A stretch of DNA of 64,000 nucleotides from Salvelinus alpinus (taxonomy: Eukaryota; Chordata; Actinopteri; Salmoniformes; Salmonidae), in NCBI RefSeq assembly GCF_045679555.1, contig NC_092094.1:34364430-34428429 (forward strand). The letters run 5' to 3'. Below, piece by piece: positions 24,201-34,681 of the stretch (position 1 is its first letter; each line of letters opens with the position of its first letter). The notes under the pieces are model-generated. The model worked only from the letters and a program-made list of their open reading frames with translations. It searched no databases and was not told the origin of the DNA. A program made the translations under genes and the position numbers.

Positions 24201-24391
24201 AAATACACCCGTTCATGTTGAAGTGACACCAAAGGCTATATGACTTGTCAGTGAATTTCAATTAAACCTAATCTGTAACGAGTTCTGACTGAATTCCCCC
24301 ATCCCATTTGGCATAGCAAAACCAAAACTAGGTGTTGGATAATGCCTAATATAGGCAACGTCACTTTTCACAGTGGTTTGATTGAGTGACA
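21259..24391. other. Intergenic DNA, no gene seen
   Basis: Contains the AC microsatellite at 21419-21446 and a gtgtgtgtg/G-run stretch near 23614-23635. The rest is non-repetitive by eye. The GC-richer segment 23380-23560 could be conserved non-coding DNA, but that is not testable here. Confidence 0.4.
21419..21446. repeat. (AC)n microsatellite
   Basis: About 14 uninterrupted ac units. Confidence 0.95.
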
Positions 24392-27257
24392 TTAAATCAT
24401 CAAATCAAGTTTATTTTATATAGCCCTTCGTACATCAGCTAATATCTCGAAGTGCTGTACAGAAACCCAGCCTAAAACCCCAAACAGCAAGCAATGCAGG
24501 TGTAGAAGCACGGTGGCTAGGAAAAACTCCCTAGAAAGGCCAAAACCTAGGAAGAAACCTAGAGAGGAACCAGGCTATGATGGGTGGCCAGTCCTCTTCT
24601 GGCTGTGCCGGGTGGAGATTATAACAGAACTATGCCAAGATGTTCAAAATATTCATAAGTGACAAGCATGGTCAAATAATAATCATGAATAATTTTCAGT
24701 TGGCTTTTCCAAGCCGATCATTAAGAGTTGAAAATAGCAGGTCTGGGACAGGTGGCGGTTCCATAACCGCAGGCAGAACAGCTGAAACTGGAATAGCAGC
24801 AAGGCCAGGCGGACTGGGGACAGCAAGGAGTCATCATGTCCGGTAGTCCTGACGTATGGTCCTAGGGCTCAGGTCCTCCGAGAGAGAGAAAGAAAGAGAG
24901 AATTAGAGAGAGCCAAGATTTTCAAAATGTTCATAAATGACAAGCATGGTCAAATAATAATCAGGAATAAATATCAGTTGGCTTTTCATAGTCGATCATT
25001 AAGAGTTGAAAACAGCAGGTCTGGGACAGGTAGGGGTTCCATAACCGCAGGCAGAACAGCTGAAACTGGAATAGCAGCAAGGCCAGGCGGACTGGGGACA
25101 GCAAGGAGTCATCATGCCCGGTTTGCCGTGACGTATGGTCCTAGGGCTCAGGTCCTCCGAGAGAGAGAAAGAAAGAGAGAAGGAGAGAATTAGAGAGAGC
25201 CAAGATTTTCAAAATGTTCATAAATGACAAGCATGGTCAAATAATAATCAGGAATAAATATCAGTTGGCTTTTCATAGCCGATCATTAAGAGTTGAAAAC
25301 AGCAGGTCTGGGACAGGTAGGGGTTCCATAACCGCAGGCAGAACAGCTGAAACTGGAATAGCAGCAAGGCCAGGCGGACTGGGGACAGCAAGGAGTCATC
25401 ATGCCCGGTTTGCCGTGACGTATGGTCCTAGGGCTCAGGTTCTCCGAGAGAGAGAAAGAAAGAGAGAACGAGAGAATTAGAGAGAGCATACTTAAATTCA
25501 CACAGGACACTGGATAAGATAGGAGAAGTACTCCAGGTATAACCAACTGACCCTAGCCCCCCGACACATAAACTACTGCAGCATAAATACTGGAGGCTGA
25601 GACAGGAGGGGTCAGGAGACACTGTGGCCCCATCAGAAGAAACCCCCGGACAGGGCCAAACAGGAAGGATATAACCCCACCCACTTTGCCAAAGCACAGC
25701 CCCCACACCACTAGAGGGATATCTTGAACCACCAACTTACAATCCTGAGACAAGGCCGAGTATAGCCCACAAAGATCTCCACCACAGCACAAACCAAGGG
25801 GGGGGCGCCAACCCAGACAGGAAGATCACGTCAGTAACTCAACCCACTCAAGTGACGCACCCCTCCCAGGGACGGCATGAAAGAGCACCAGTAAGCCAGT
25901 GACTCAGCCCCTGTAATAGGGTTAGAGGCAGAGAATCCCAGTGGAGAGAGGGGAACCGGCCAGGCAGAGACAGCAAGGGCGGTTCGTTGCTCCAGAGCCT
26001 TTCCGTTCACCTTCACACTCCTGGGCCAGACTACACTCAATCATATGACCTACTGAAGAGATAAGTCTTCAGTAAAGACTTAAAGGTTGAGACCGAGTCT
26101 GCGTCTCTCACATGGGTAGGCAGACCGTTCCATAAAAATGGAGATCTATAGGAGAAAGCCCTGCCTCCCGCTGTTTGCTTAGAAATTCTAGGGACAATTA
26201 GGAGGCCTGCGTCTTGTGACCGTAGCGTACGTATAGGTATGTACGGCAGGACCAACTCGGAAAGATAGGTAGGAGCAAGCCCATGTAACGCTTTATAGGT
26301 TAACAGTAAAACCTTGAAATCAGCCCTTGCCTTAACAGGAAGCCAGTGTAGGGAAGCTAGCACTGGAGTAATATGATCAAATTTCTTGGTTCTAGTCAGG
26401 ATTCTAGCAGCCGTATTTAGCACTAACTGAAGTTTATTTAGTGCTTTATCCGGGTAGCCGGAAAGTAGAGCATTGCAGTAGTCTAACCTAGAAGTAACAA
26501 ATGCATGGATTAATTTTTCTGCATCATTTTTGGACAGAAAATTTCTGATTTTTGCAATGTTACGTAGATGGAAAAAAAGCTGTCCTTGAAACAGTCTTGA
26601 TATGTTCGTCAAAAGAGAGATCAGGGTCAAGAGTAACGCCGAGGTCCTTCACAGTTTTATTTGAGACGACTTTACAACCATCAAGATTAATTGTCAGATT
26701 TAACAGAAGATCTCTTTGTTTCTTGGGACCTAGAACAAGCATCTCTGTTTTGTCCGAGTTTAAAAGTAGAAAGTTTTCAGCCATCCACTTCCTTATGTCT
26801 GAAACACAGGCTTCTAGCGAGGGCAATTTTGGGGCTTCACCATGTTTCATTGAAATGTACAGCTGTGTGTCATCCGCATAGCAGTGAAAGTTAACATTAT
26901 GTTTTCGAATAACATCCCCAAGAGGTAAAATATATAGTGAAAACAATAGTGGTCCTAAAACGGAACCTTGTGGAACACCGAAATGTACAGTTGATTTGTC
27001 AGAGGACAAACCATTCACAGAGACAAACTGATATCTTTCCGACAGGTAAGATCTAAACCAGGCCAGAACTTGTCCGTGTAGACCAATTTGGGTTTCCAGT
27101 CTCTCCAAAAGAATGTGGTGATCGATGGTGTCAAAGGCAGCACTAAGGTCTAGTAGCACGAGGACAGATGCAGAGCCTCGGTCTGACGCCATTAAAAGGT
27201 CATTTACCACCTTCACAAGTGCAGTCTCAGTGCTATGATGGGGTCTAAAACAATTAA
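24392..27257 (-). mobile_element. L2-like LINE, 5'-truncated, with long 3' UTR
   Basis: In minus orientation it consists of the reverse transcriptase and C-terminal region (27261-26037) followed by a 3' UTR of about 1.6 kb. The UTR ends in aaacttgatttgatg-type sequence (reverse of atcaaatcaagtttatttta at 24398). The 5' end is lost at the conserved [11 protein letters not shown] motif. No poly(A) tail, as usual for L2-type elements. The UTR includes a three-copy tandem repeat (24634-25488). Confidence 0.75.
24634..25488. repeat. Three tandem copies (~287 bp) in the LINE 3' UTR
   Basis: Units start at 24634, 24912 and 25199, each with gccaaga followed by ttcaaaat and acaagcatggtcaaataata. They end in a GA-rich segment (gagagagaaagaaagagaga). 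Units two and three are almost identical. Unit one is about 10 bp shorter and slightly more divergent. The frames repeated across them are by-products. Confidence 0.85.
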
Positions 27258-27261
27258 ACAA
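26037..27261 (-). pseudogene. LINE ORF2 fragment: reverse transcriptase plus C-terminal domain, single frame break
   Basis: The first frame (27261-26560) opens at [14 protein letters not shown]. It carries the catalytic Asp of SAAFDTIDH (about residue 44), the [13 protein letters not shown] box (about residue 94) and the YADD box CYADDTQLY (about residue 127). All core active-site residues are present. The frame shifts at a run of seven A's (26572-26578 on +). After it, the second frame (from 26630) continues the same protein with [27 protein letters not shown] and LHWLPV, and ends at 26037. Apart from that run and the missing 5' portion, the copy is well preserved. That suggests a fairly young insertion, or a sequencing slip in the homopolymer. 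Confidence 0.8.
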
Positions 27262-28060
27262 TGAAAATAAAGTTTATCAGTGATGGAAGTGTTTGGTCTT
27301 TGGCATGCAATGTAGCCTTAGGTTGACAGGAGTTCAACTGGAAAGATACACAGGCATTGCCAATGATGTTGTTACATTATCACACATTTTTTCAAACTTG
27401 AGACTCAGGGCTGAGCCATGCAAATTACCATAAATTGCCCAATAAAGTAGAATGACTCACACATAAGGTATGATTTGGTGTGAGGTCAGTCTCTGTCGAG
27501 AGACACTCTAAACAAATTAGGGAGCATTATTGTGAAATTCTTATTTGACACAAATCAAGATAAGACTTTTTGTTGTTGTTTATTTTTTGCTCCGTTGACT
27601 ACTTACTTTTAGTCAAACCTGTATAAGATCACAGTTCCAGTGTTTCAGTGTTGGGGAAACACTGGAACTGTGATCTAGCAGATATCTTGAATAAAACAAT
27701 ATTTTTGAAATATATATTTTATTGTATACAAAAGGCAATGGTAATAGCTGATGATTGTGATGAATAATACCATGAGGGGTTATTATGGCTAAATGGAAAT
27801 GGTGATTATAGGTACCTCCGATTAAAGCGAGGAAATTGGTTAAGTAATAGCAAGCCAATCAGAGGCAGACTCTTTTTATTTGTTTGTATCCAGTTGATGT
27901 AACTCCGTAGTTCATCAAACATGTTGCCCCACACTCAATATGCAGTCCCGGTTGGAATTTCTACAATTACATGACGCAGTATTCAAAAACATATTCTGTA
28001 AAGATAATCTATACTTCCAAAGCTGTATCCATCTAAACAATGCAACAAGCACCAGTGCAT
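27262..28060. other. Intergenic DNA with a short perfect hairpin
   Basis: No gene seen. Contains the hairpin at 27626-27676 and leads into the 55-bp array. Confidence 0.4.
27626..27676. repeat. Perfect 20-bp-arm hairpin
   Basis: agatcacagttccagtgttt (27626-27645) and aaacactggaactgtgatct (27657-27676) are exact reverse complements with an 11-base loop. Confidence 0.9.
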
Positions 28061-28613
28061 ACAAGCAGCAGTACCCACTCCATCAAACTACACACATACT
28101 GGTACAGAAGCATATACAAGCAGCAGTACCCACTCCATCAAACTACACACATACTGGTACAGAAGCATATACAAGCAGCAGTACCCACTCCATCAAACTA
28201 CACACATACTGGTACAGAAGCATATACAAGCAGCAGTACCCACTCCATCAAACTACACACATACTGGTACAGAAGCATATACAAGCAGCAGTACCCACTC
28301 CATCAAACTACACACATACTGGTACAGAAGCATATACAAGCAGCAGTACCCACTCCATCAAACTACACACATACTGGTACAGAAGCATATACAAGCAGCA
28401 GTACCCACTCCATCAAACTACACACATACTGGTACAGAAGCATATACAAGCAGCAGTACCCACTCCATCAAACTACACACATACTGGTACAGAAGCATAT
28501 ACAAGCAGCAGTACCCACTCCATCAAACTACACACATACTGGTACAGAAGCATATACAAGCAGCAGTACCCACTCCATCAAACTACACACATACTGGTAC
28601 AGAAGCATATACA
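28061..28613. repeat. Minisatellite: ten identical 55-bp units
   Basis: Units start at 28061 and every 55 bp to 28556. Each begins acaagcagcagtacccactc and ends ggtacagaagcatat, and I see no differences among the ten. Because 55 is not divisible by three and no + frame contains a stop, all three forward frames stay open through the array. This produces the long frames at 27940-28698 and 28040-28624. These are an arithmetic consequence and not evidence for a protein. Confidence 0.95.
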
Positions 28614-28980
28614 GGCCGTTTTGAATATAATGACAATTAAAAGAATGTTGCAAACAATTATCGATTGGAGAATGAATGATGCACTCTTACTCCACTGAGC
28701 AAATTCAAAGTGATTTGCTGATTTAAATATATAGGGTTTGTAGTTACATTAGGCAACACAAAACTTACCTTCAGATCCACCACAGCAGTTGATATTGCAA
28801 ATAGCAGTGCTTTGTCTTTGTTTATTACAATATGAAACAAAATCCACAGTACATCAGAGCAGACAAATATGAAACAAAAATATACTCTCTCTTTTCTAAA
28901 TGAACATCACACAATGCTATCGCCTAGCATAGACTTTGTTGAACCCCACTGCACCACAATATAGTGTACGATGGTTGTTA
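28614..28980. other. Intergenic DNA, no gene seen
   Basis: AT-rich, no recognised repeat. Confidence 0.4.
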
Positions 28981-29739
28981 TAGAGTACCACAGTATGAGT
29001 CATAACACCCATAAAACCTAGCGGTCAAACAGGGAAATGGTTCCAATCTTTTTTCCACCATTCATTTTTCCCATAGGGGATTTTAGAAACACTTAAATAA
29101 GGGCTGTGTTTCGTGTAGGCTTACTCTGGCATGACATTTTGATAACAGTGTAAACCGCTCTAGGGCAAGGTGACTTTTATCAATATATTCGCCTGTTATT
29201 ACCCCCAAAAAATGAAATCTTAATTAGTTGCTAATGTGGCTATCATAAGGAACTACAAATGCCATGATGATCTGGACGAGACTGTAGAATCGAGGCAAAG
29301 GTAAGAATCTCTCGATTAACCATCTAATGTTAGCTAAATGTAGTACTTAAGAAATTGGCTACATTTTTTGAAATGGACAATTCTGTGAGTTTTAAACTGA
29401 CACAATACCTGTTAGCAAAGATGTCAGTTAGAGATGACGTGCAGGAGCTTGCAGGGATTTGCAGTTTTGCATGATGTCTTCTTTGACGCTAATAAGTATT
29501 TTTGAATCTGAGAGTAAATAGAGCCGAATATATTGATAAAAGTCACCTTGTCTGAGAGAGATTTACATGGTTATCATAAACGTCATGCCAGGGTAAGCCT
29601 ACACGAAACACAGCCCTTATTTGAAGAGTTTCTAAAATCCCCTATGGGAAAAATGAATGGTGGAATAACAATTGGAACCATTTCTCTGTTTGACTGCTAG
29701 ATTTTATGGGTATTATGACACCTCTACTGTGGGGCTCTA
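28981..29739. mobile_element. Non-autonomous DNA element with ~220-bp inverted termini
   Basis: The left arm (28981 to about 29195) and right arm (about 29525-29739) are near-perfect reverse complements. For example, ttcatttttcccatagggga at 29063 answers tcccctatgggaaaaatgaa at 29638, and cgtgtaggcttactctgg answers ccagggtaagcctacacg. The spacer of about 330 bp has no coding capacity. I recognise the arms as a dispersed salmonid repeat. Superfamily not assigned, because target duplications are not clear (TA possible). Confidence 0.7.
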
Positions 29740-30295
29740 TATATTTGTTGCATGGTTGTTATGCCTATAGTGTGTTGGTTATGAGAAAGCCTAGAGATAT
29801 CCCATCTTGATATTTATACTTGATTTGCTGACTATTTGAGTGCAAATCTACAAACTGGAATAACAACCCTTGTCATCTCAATGCAATGCACAATGGGCAA
29901 ATGTTTCCCCCCTGAAATAAACAATATCAAATAAATGTTACTCTGCATGTCAAACTTGATTCCTTATTGTGAAAATTAGGTAGCAGCGTAAGAGGGTATG
30001 AAAGAAATGCCTTGAAGTCTGGCTATAGTTTGAAGTTTGATCTCATATTTCATTTGGCTGGGGGCCATCATCAGTGTAAACACAGACTGGAAGCCTTGTG
30101 AGAAGAGAGAACAGCTGAACAAGACTCACATAGGTAGATTTAAAAATCAATCAAATCATGGCACTGTGACACCAATCTAATTTCTAGTTTAATAGTCATC
30201 CCAAGAGCCCGTGATGTGACAGAAATATAAGGACATATGATTTACCTGCATCGTAATGGCAAATTTGGATTTATACCTGAACTTGATCAAGTTAT
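29740..30295. other. Intergenic DNA, no gene seen
   Basis: No recognised repeat or exon. Confidence 0.4.
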
Positions 30296-30529
30296 TATTA
30301 TTTTTTATTTAACCTTTATTTAACTAGGCAAGTCAGTTAATAACAAATTCTTATTTACAATGAGGGCCTACCCCGGCCAAACCCGGACGACGCTGGGCCA
30401 ATTGCGCGCCGCCCTATGGGACTCCCAATCACAGCCGGATGAGATACAGTCTGGATTCAAACCAGGGACTGTAGTGACACCTCTTGCACTGAGATGCAGT
30501 GCCTTAGACCGCTGCGCCACTCGGGAGCC
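30296..30529 (-). mobile_element. tRNA-Leu-like SINE, minus orientation
   Basis: Ends at the tRNA-like head (ctgcgccactcgggagccc at 30511-30529). The B box appears on minus as ggtttgaatccag and the A box as gcgcagcggtctaag. The 3' tail on the left (tatttaacctttatttaact) matches the tail at 12954 and resembles the LINE end at 54401. Confidence 0.85.
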
Positions 30530-30555
30530 CATTATCATCATATCAACATCAAACT

Positions 30556-30887
30556 AGGAAATAACACATATGGAATCATGTAGTAGCCAAAAAAGTGTCA
30601 AACAAATCAGCCAACAAGTGTTCAGCTTATGTGGAAAAGAATTACAGGTTAAGCTGGTTGAGAGAATGCCAATAGTGTACAAAGCTGTCATCAAGGCAAA
30701 GGTTGGCTACTTTGAAAGATCTAAAATATATTTTGATTTGTTTGACACTTTTTTGGTTACTACATGATTTCATGTATGTTATTTCAAAGGTTTGATGTCT
30801 TCACTATTATTCTACAAAGTAGAAAATAGTAAAAATAAAGAAAAACCCTGGAATGAGTATGTGTCCAAACGTTTGACTGGTACTGTA
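30556..30887. mobile_element. Internally deleted Tc1-like element
   Basis: The right terminus is tgtccaaacgtttgactggt followed by actgta (inverted repeat of the ends at 51968 and 60940). Inner left sequence aacacatatggaatcatgta (about 30562) recurs at about 52060. The left terminal repeat is missing, and the middle fuses two inverted inner pieces (caaaaaagtgtcaaacaaat against atttgtttgacactttttt). No transposase. Confidence 0.7.
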
Positions 30888-31364
30888 GCTGCGAGCAGCA
30901 ATGAACAGAGTTCACAGGATGACAGAAATGACACAAGATCAGCTGGATAACAAAGCAAGCAATCTATCATGTAGGAACTACTATATCTACCTTTATGTGC
31001 AATAAGTGAAAGCATTACCATGTTTATCTCTCAATACCACAAGGAGGACGCAAGTGAAGTTTAGTCTAGTGCTGTAGGTTGGTTATCTTTAAATGCAGCA
31101 GTTAATCATTCTTAAAGTCATTACTTAATGCATTGAGCTTATATACCAATTCTGTGGTCAATTTGACTAATGGTTTATGGCTTTTTTTGATTTGTGAAAT
31201 ATTTTCAGCGTTAGTATATTGCAGTCATCTTTGGATTCTGGGTCTTTGTTTTGTCAATCTGTTTGTGTAAATTATTTAAATCTCCGTTGGTACACTCTAC
31301 ATTAGCATTCCAAAATATTTCAATACACTTTTACAGCTGTAATATGCTGACTGCGCAAGCAGCA
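30888..31364. other. Intergenic DNA, no gene seen
   Basis: No recognised repeat or exon. Confidence 0.4.
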
Positions 31365-31475
31365 GTCCACCGGGCACAGACGTCAATTCAATGTCTATTC
31401 CACATTGGTTCAACGTAATTTCATTGAAATGACGTGGAAACAATGTTGATTCAACCAGTGTGTGGTTTCACTATG
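31365..31475. repeat. Dispersed teleost repeat fragment (cgggcacagacgtcaattca type)
   Basis: Contains ttggttcaacgt and gttgattcaacca in opposite orientation. Recognised as a widespread fish repeat. Class uncertain. Confidence 0.35.
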
Positions 31476-31651
31476 TTCAGACCACATAATATGACAACAA
31501 TATGTGATTATACAGATATACAGTACTAATCGTGATATTTCACTTGTTCGTCTGCATAATTTAAATCAAATATTAATTTGCATGAGACAAGTCTGCTTGA
31601 TCAATCTGGAGTCTATCTGATTTATTGCGGATGTATTACAATCTGCTTTCT

Positions 31652-32410
31652 AGGGCGGCAGGTAGCCTAGCGGTTAGTAAGAGTGTTGGGCCAGTAACTG
31701 AAAGGTTGCTGGTTCAAATCCATGAGTCAAGGTACTTAACCCTAATTGGTCCTATAAGTGTCACATCTTCTCCTGCTACGCCCTCTGGTGTTCATCTGGT
31801 GTCTTCTTGACCTGCAGTTACTCCCCCTGTACTCTCTCTCTCCCTCTCCCTCTCTGTGTGACTGTGTGGTTGGAGACAGGTGTGCTGGAGGCAGAGCAGA
31901 TCCCTACCAGCTGCAACTCGTTCCATAATCAAGACCTCTACAAATACTCAGTCCTGCCACTTCTACTCTACCACATTGTAATCTATGCTCAGTCAGTTCA
32001 TGATTCTAGCCATTTATGATTATTCAAGATCCTGTTACTCTGCTGTGCCTGTTTTCCTGCCTGACACCATTTATCCTCTCATTGCAGTTACCACTCTGTC
32101 TCTGGCTCCTGTCTCCTGTTCCACATCTCACCATCCAACTACCTTGCTCTGGATTTTACTCACCACCACTACCTTGGATTCCCCTCAAGACCTGTTTACA
32201 ATGTTCTACTCAGCTAACTCCAACCTCAGTCTCCACATCTGTTTTTTCTGCAACTCATCCGAGCTTCCCCGGATCTGCACTCCATATCTCCCTCTGTACA
32301 ATAAATATTTTGATTCATTCATCCCTGTTTCCTCATCTGAGTCTGCTCTTGGGTTCCCCTGTGTCACTCCGCTTAACAATAAGTCTCTCTGGATACGAGC
32401 ATCTGCTAAT
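31652..32410 (+). mobile_element. HpaI-type tRNA SINE split by an LTR insertion
   Basis: The head gggcggcaggtagcctagcg carries the A-box region, and ggttcaaatcc at about 31712 is the B box. The inner tail resumes after the LTR as ataagtctctctggatacga and gcatctgctaa (32379-32410), the characteristic HpaI-family end. Only 31652-31758 and 32379-32410 belong to the SINE. Typical of salmonid and related genomes. Confidence 0.8.
31759..32378 (+). mobile_element. Solo LTR (620 bp) inserted in the SINE
   Basis: Runs TGTCACATCTTCTCC...CTCCGCTTAACA and is flanked by exact ATAAG repeats (31754-31758 and 32379-32383). A poly(A) signal context (gtacaataaatattttg) lies at about 32295. This family differs from the LTRs at 10267 and 14320. 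The 174- and 140-codon frames inside it are chance frames in pyrimidine-rich sequence. Confidence 0.75.
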
Positions 32411-32917
32411 TTACAAAAAAAGACACGTTTCAAGTTGATAGGCGACTGTGAAGTGGATTTACAACGGTTTAAATTGACATATTCAGCCATATTAGAATAT
32501 TTTTTTTAGCATATTTTAGCAAATTAGCTCATGTGCATCTACTGGTGGCCATCTTTGAATGCATCAACGTTATTTTCTCAAACTCTTGAGGGACTATTGT
32601 GATCTGAGTCCAAAGACACAATTTGCAGTGAATTTGACTTTTGGTCCATGAAAATATTTTTTATTAGCGTTACATAGTCAAAGTTTATTGTTAATAGTTT
32701 CCTTATTTTATTTAGATATAAATGCCAAACTTAACATGGTTCATCATGGTAATGTCTGTGACGGCCCTAAAAAGTTTAAATACAAAGTATACATACTGTA
32801 CATACAAAGTTTCAAGTCCCTAGGGCAAACAGGACAGCGGCTATGAGGGCTTATTAAGTGAGACTGCTTATAACAGTGCAACCTATAGGTCAATCGGTGC
32901 CATTCTTTTTTAACCAA
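32411..32917. other. Intergenic DNA, no gene seen
   Basis: AT-rich. May include repeat remnants, none of which I recognise firmly. Confidence 0.35.
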
Positions 32918-33505
32918 GTTACTTCCTCTTAAGGATCAGACCCTTTTTTTCAATTTTCGTCTAAAATGACATACCCAAATCTAACTGCCTGTAGCTCAGG
33001 ACCTGAAGCAAGGATATGCATATTCTTGATACCATTTGAAAGGATACACTTAGAAGTTTGTGGAAATGTGAAATTAATGTAGGAGAATATAACACAGTAG
33101 ATCTCTTGCATCTTTGAAATGCAAGAGAAAGGTCACAATGCATTATTCAAGATTAGGCATGATTTTGGCCACTAGACGGCAGCAGTGTATGTGAAAAGTT
33201 TTAGACTGATCCAATGAACAATTATATTTCTGTTCAAAATGTTGTATCAAGTCTGCCCAAATGTGCCTAATTGGTTTATTGATACATTTTCAAGTTCATA
33301 ACTGTGCACTCTCCTCAAACAATAGCATGGTATTCTTTCACTGTAATAGCTACTGCAGTAAGAATAACAAGAATTTAAGCATTCTGCCCATATCTATGTC
33401 CTGGGAAATGTTCCTGTTACTTACAACCTCATGCTAATCACATTAACCTACGTTAGCTCAACCGTCCCGCGGGTGGGGGGGGGACATCGATCCTGTAGAG
33501 GTTAT
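32918..33505. mobile_element. Non-autonomous element with cctct...aggatc termini
   Basis: Left end ttcctcttaaggatcagacc and right end gacatcgatcctgtagaggt are imperfect inverted repeats. The interior (gtagctcaggacctgaagca; ctcatgctaatcacattaac) belongs to a dispersed salmonid repeat that I recognise. Blocks at 36920 and 37600-37790 look related. No coding capacity. Confidence 0.5.
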
Positions 33506-33591
33506 GGCCTCTAGTTTCGGGAAAAGTCTAAACGGAATCCTTGGGATGTCCCAACTATGACATCACCCCATTGAAGTTGAAATGTAAAATG

Positions 33592-33662
33592 TTTAAGGTT
33601 AGAGTTAGGTAAGGGTTATGGTTATGGTAAGGGTATGGGTTATGGTTAGGGTTTAGGGTAGG
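33592..33662. repeat. Degenerate telomere-like / ggtta-rich tract
   Basis: Variants of ggttatggtaagggt, ending in ggttagggtttagggtaggg. Short interstitial tract. Confidence 0.6.
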
Positions 33663-34107
33663 GATGTCACAAGGTTCCTGGATAGCACTAATAAGGCGGT
33701 GGCTCTCCCATATCGGCCATTTAAACTATACAGATGGCACTCGTCTACCCACAATAGCCTCACCCTCATGGATGCTAACAAGCTAGCAACCAAGCTAGGT
33801 AGTGCTACATACAGTGATTGTGAAAGTAATCAACTCCCTTGGCATTTTTCCTATTTTGTTGCCTTACAACCTGGAATAAAAATTGATTTTGGGGGCGTTT
33901 GTATCATTTGATTTAGACAACATGCCTACCATTTTGAAGATGCTAAATATTTTTTATTGTGAAATAAGCAAGAAATAAGACAAAAAAACAGAAAACTTGA
34001 GCGTGCATAACTATTCACCCCCCCAAAATCAATACTTTGTAGAGCCATCTTTCTCAGCAATTAAAGCTGCAAGTCTCTTGGGGTATGTCTCTATAAGCTT
34101 GGCACAT

Positions 34108-34347
34108 CTAGCCACTGGGATTTTTGGGGGGGCAAAACTGCTCCAGCTCCTTCAAGGTGGATGGGTTTCGCTGGTGTACAGCAATCTTTAAGTCATACCA
34201 CAGATTCTCAATTGGATTGAGGTCTGGGCTTTGACTAGGCCATTCCAAGACATTTAAATGTTTCCCCTTAAACCACTCAAGTGTTGCTTTAGCAGTATGT
34301 TTAGGGTCATTGTCCTGCTGGAAGGTGAACCTCCGCCCCAGTCTCAA
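34108..34347 (-). pseudogene. Tc1-like transposase, C-terminal fragment
   Basis: About 80 codons with the second catalytic Asp in the motif [13 protein letters not shown]. The catalytic Glu is in [11 protein letters not shown]. Both of these DDE residues are intact. The frame then runs off at CPPKNPSG where the genuine protein would continue. Upstream coding sequence is separated by stops and by the 1.8-kb insertion (remnants at about 36503-36890 on minus). Inactive. Confidence 0.75.
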
Positions 34348-34681
34348 ATCTCTGGAAGACTAAAATTGTTTCCCTCAAGGATTTCCCTGTATTTAGCGCC
34401 ATCCATCATTTCTTAAATTCTGACCAGTTTCCCAGTCCCTGCCGATGAAAAACATCCCCACAGCATGATGCTGCCACCACCATGCTTCACTGTGGGGATG
34501 GTGTTCTCGGGGTGATGAGAGGTGTTGGATTTGCGCCAGACATAGCATTTTCCTTGATGACCAAAAAGCTAAATTTTTGTTTCATCTGACCAGAGTACCT
34601 TCTTCCATATGTTTGGGGAGTCTCCCACATGCCTTTTGGCGAACACCAAACATGTTATTAATATTTATTTTTTCTTTAACC

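Noticed and set aside
28061..28613. CRISPR-like array
   Set aside because: The 55-bp units are directly adjacent, with no unique spacers, and the genome is vertebrate. It is a minisatellite.
27940..28698. 252-codon open frame with regular peptide repeats
   Set aside because: It is generated entirely by the 55-bp tandem array, which is open in all three forward frames. There is no start context or flanking exon signal.
31985..32509. 174-codon frame and an overlapping 140-codon frame
   Set aside because: Both lie in a pyrimidine-rich solo LTR and cross its boundary into SINE sequence. No known protein similarity.
33592..33662. True telomere or chromosome end
   Set aside because: Only short degenerate ggtta variants surrounded by ordinary interspersed repeats.
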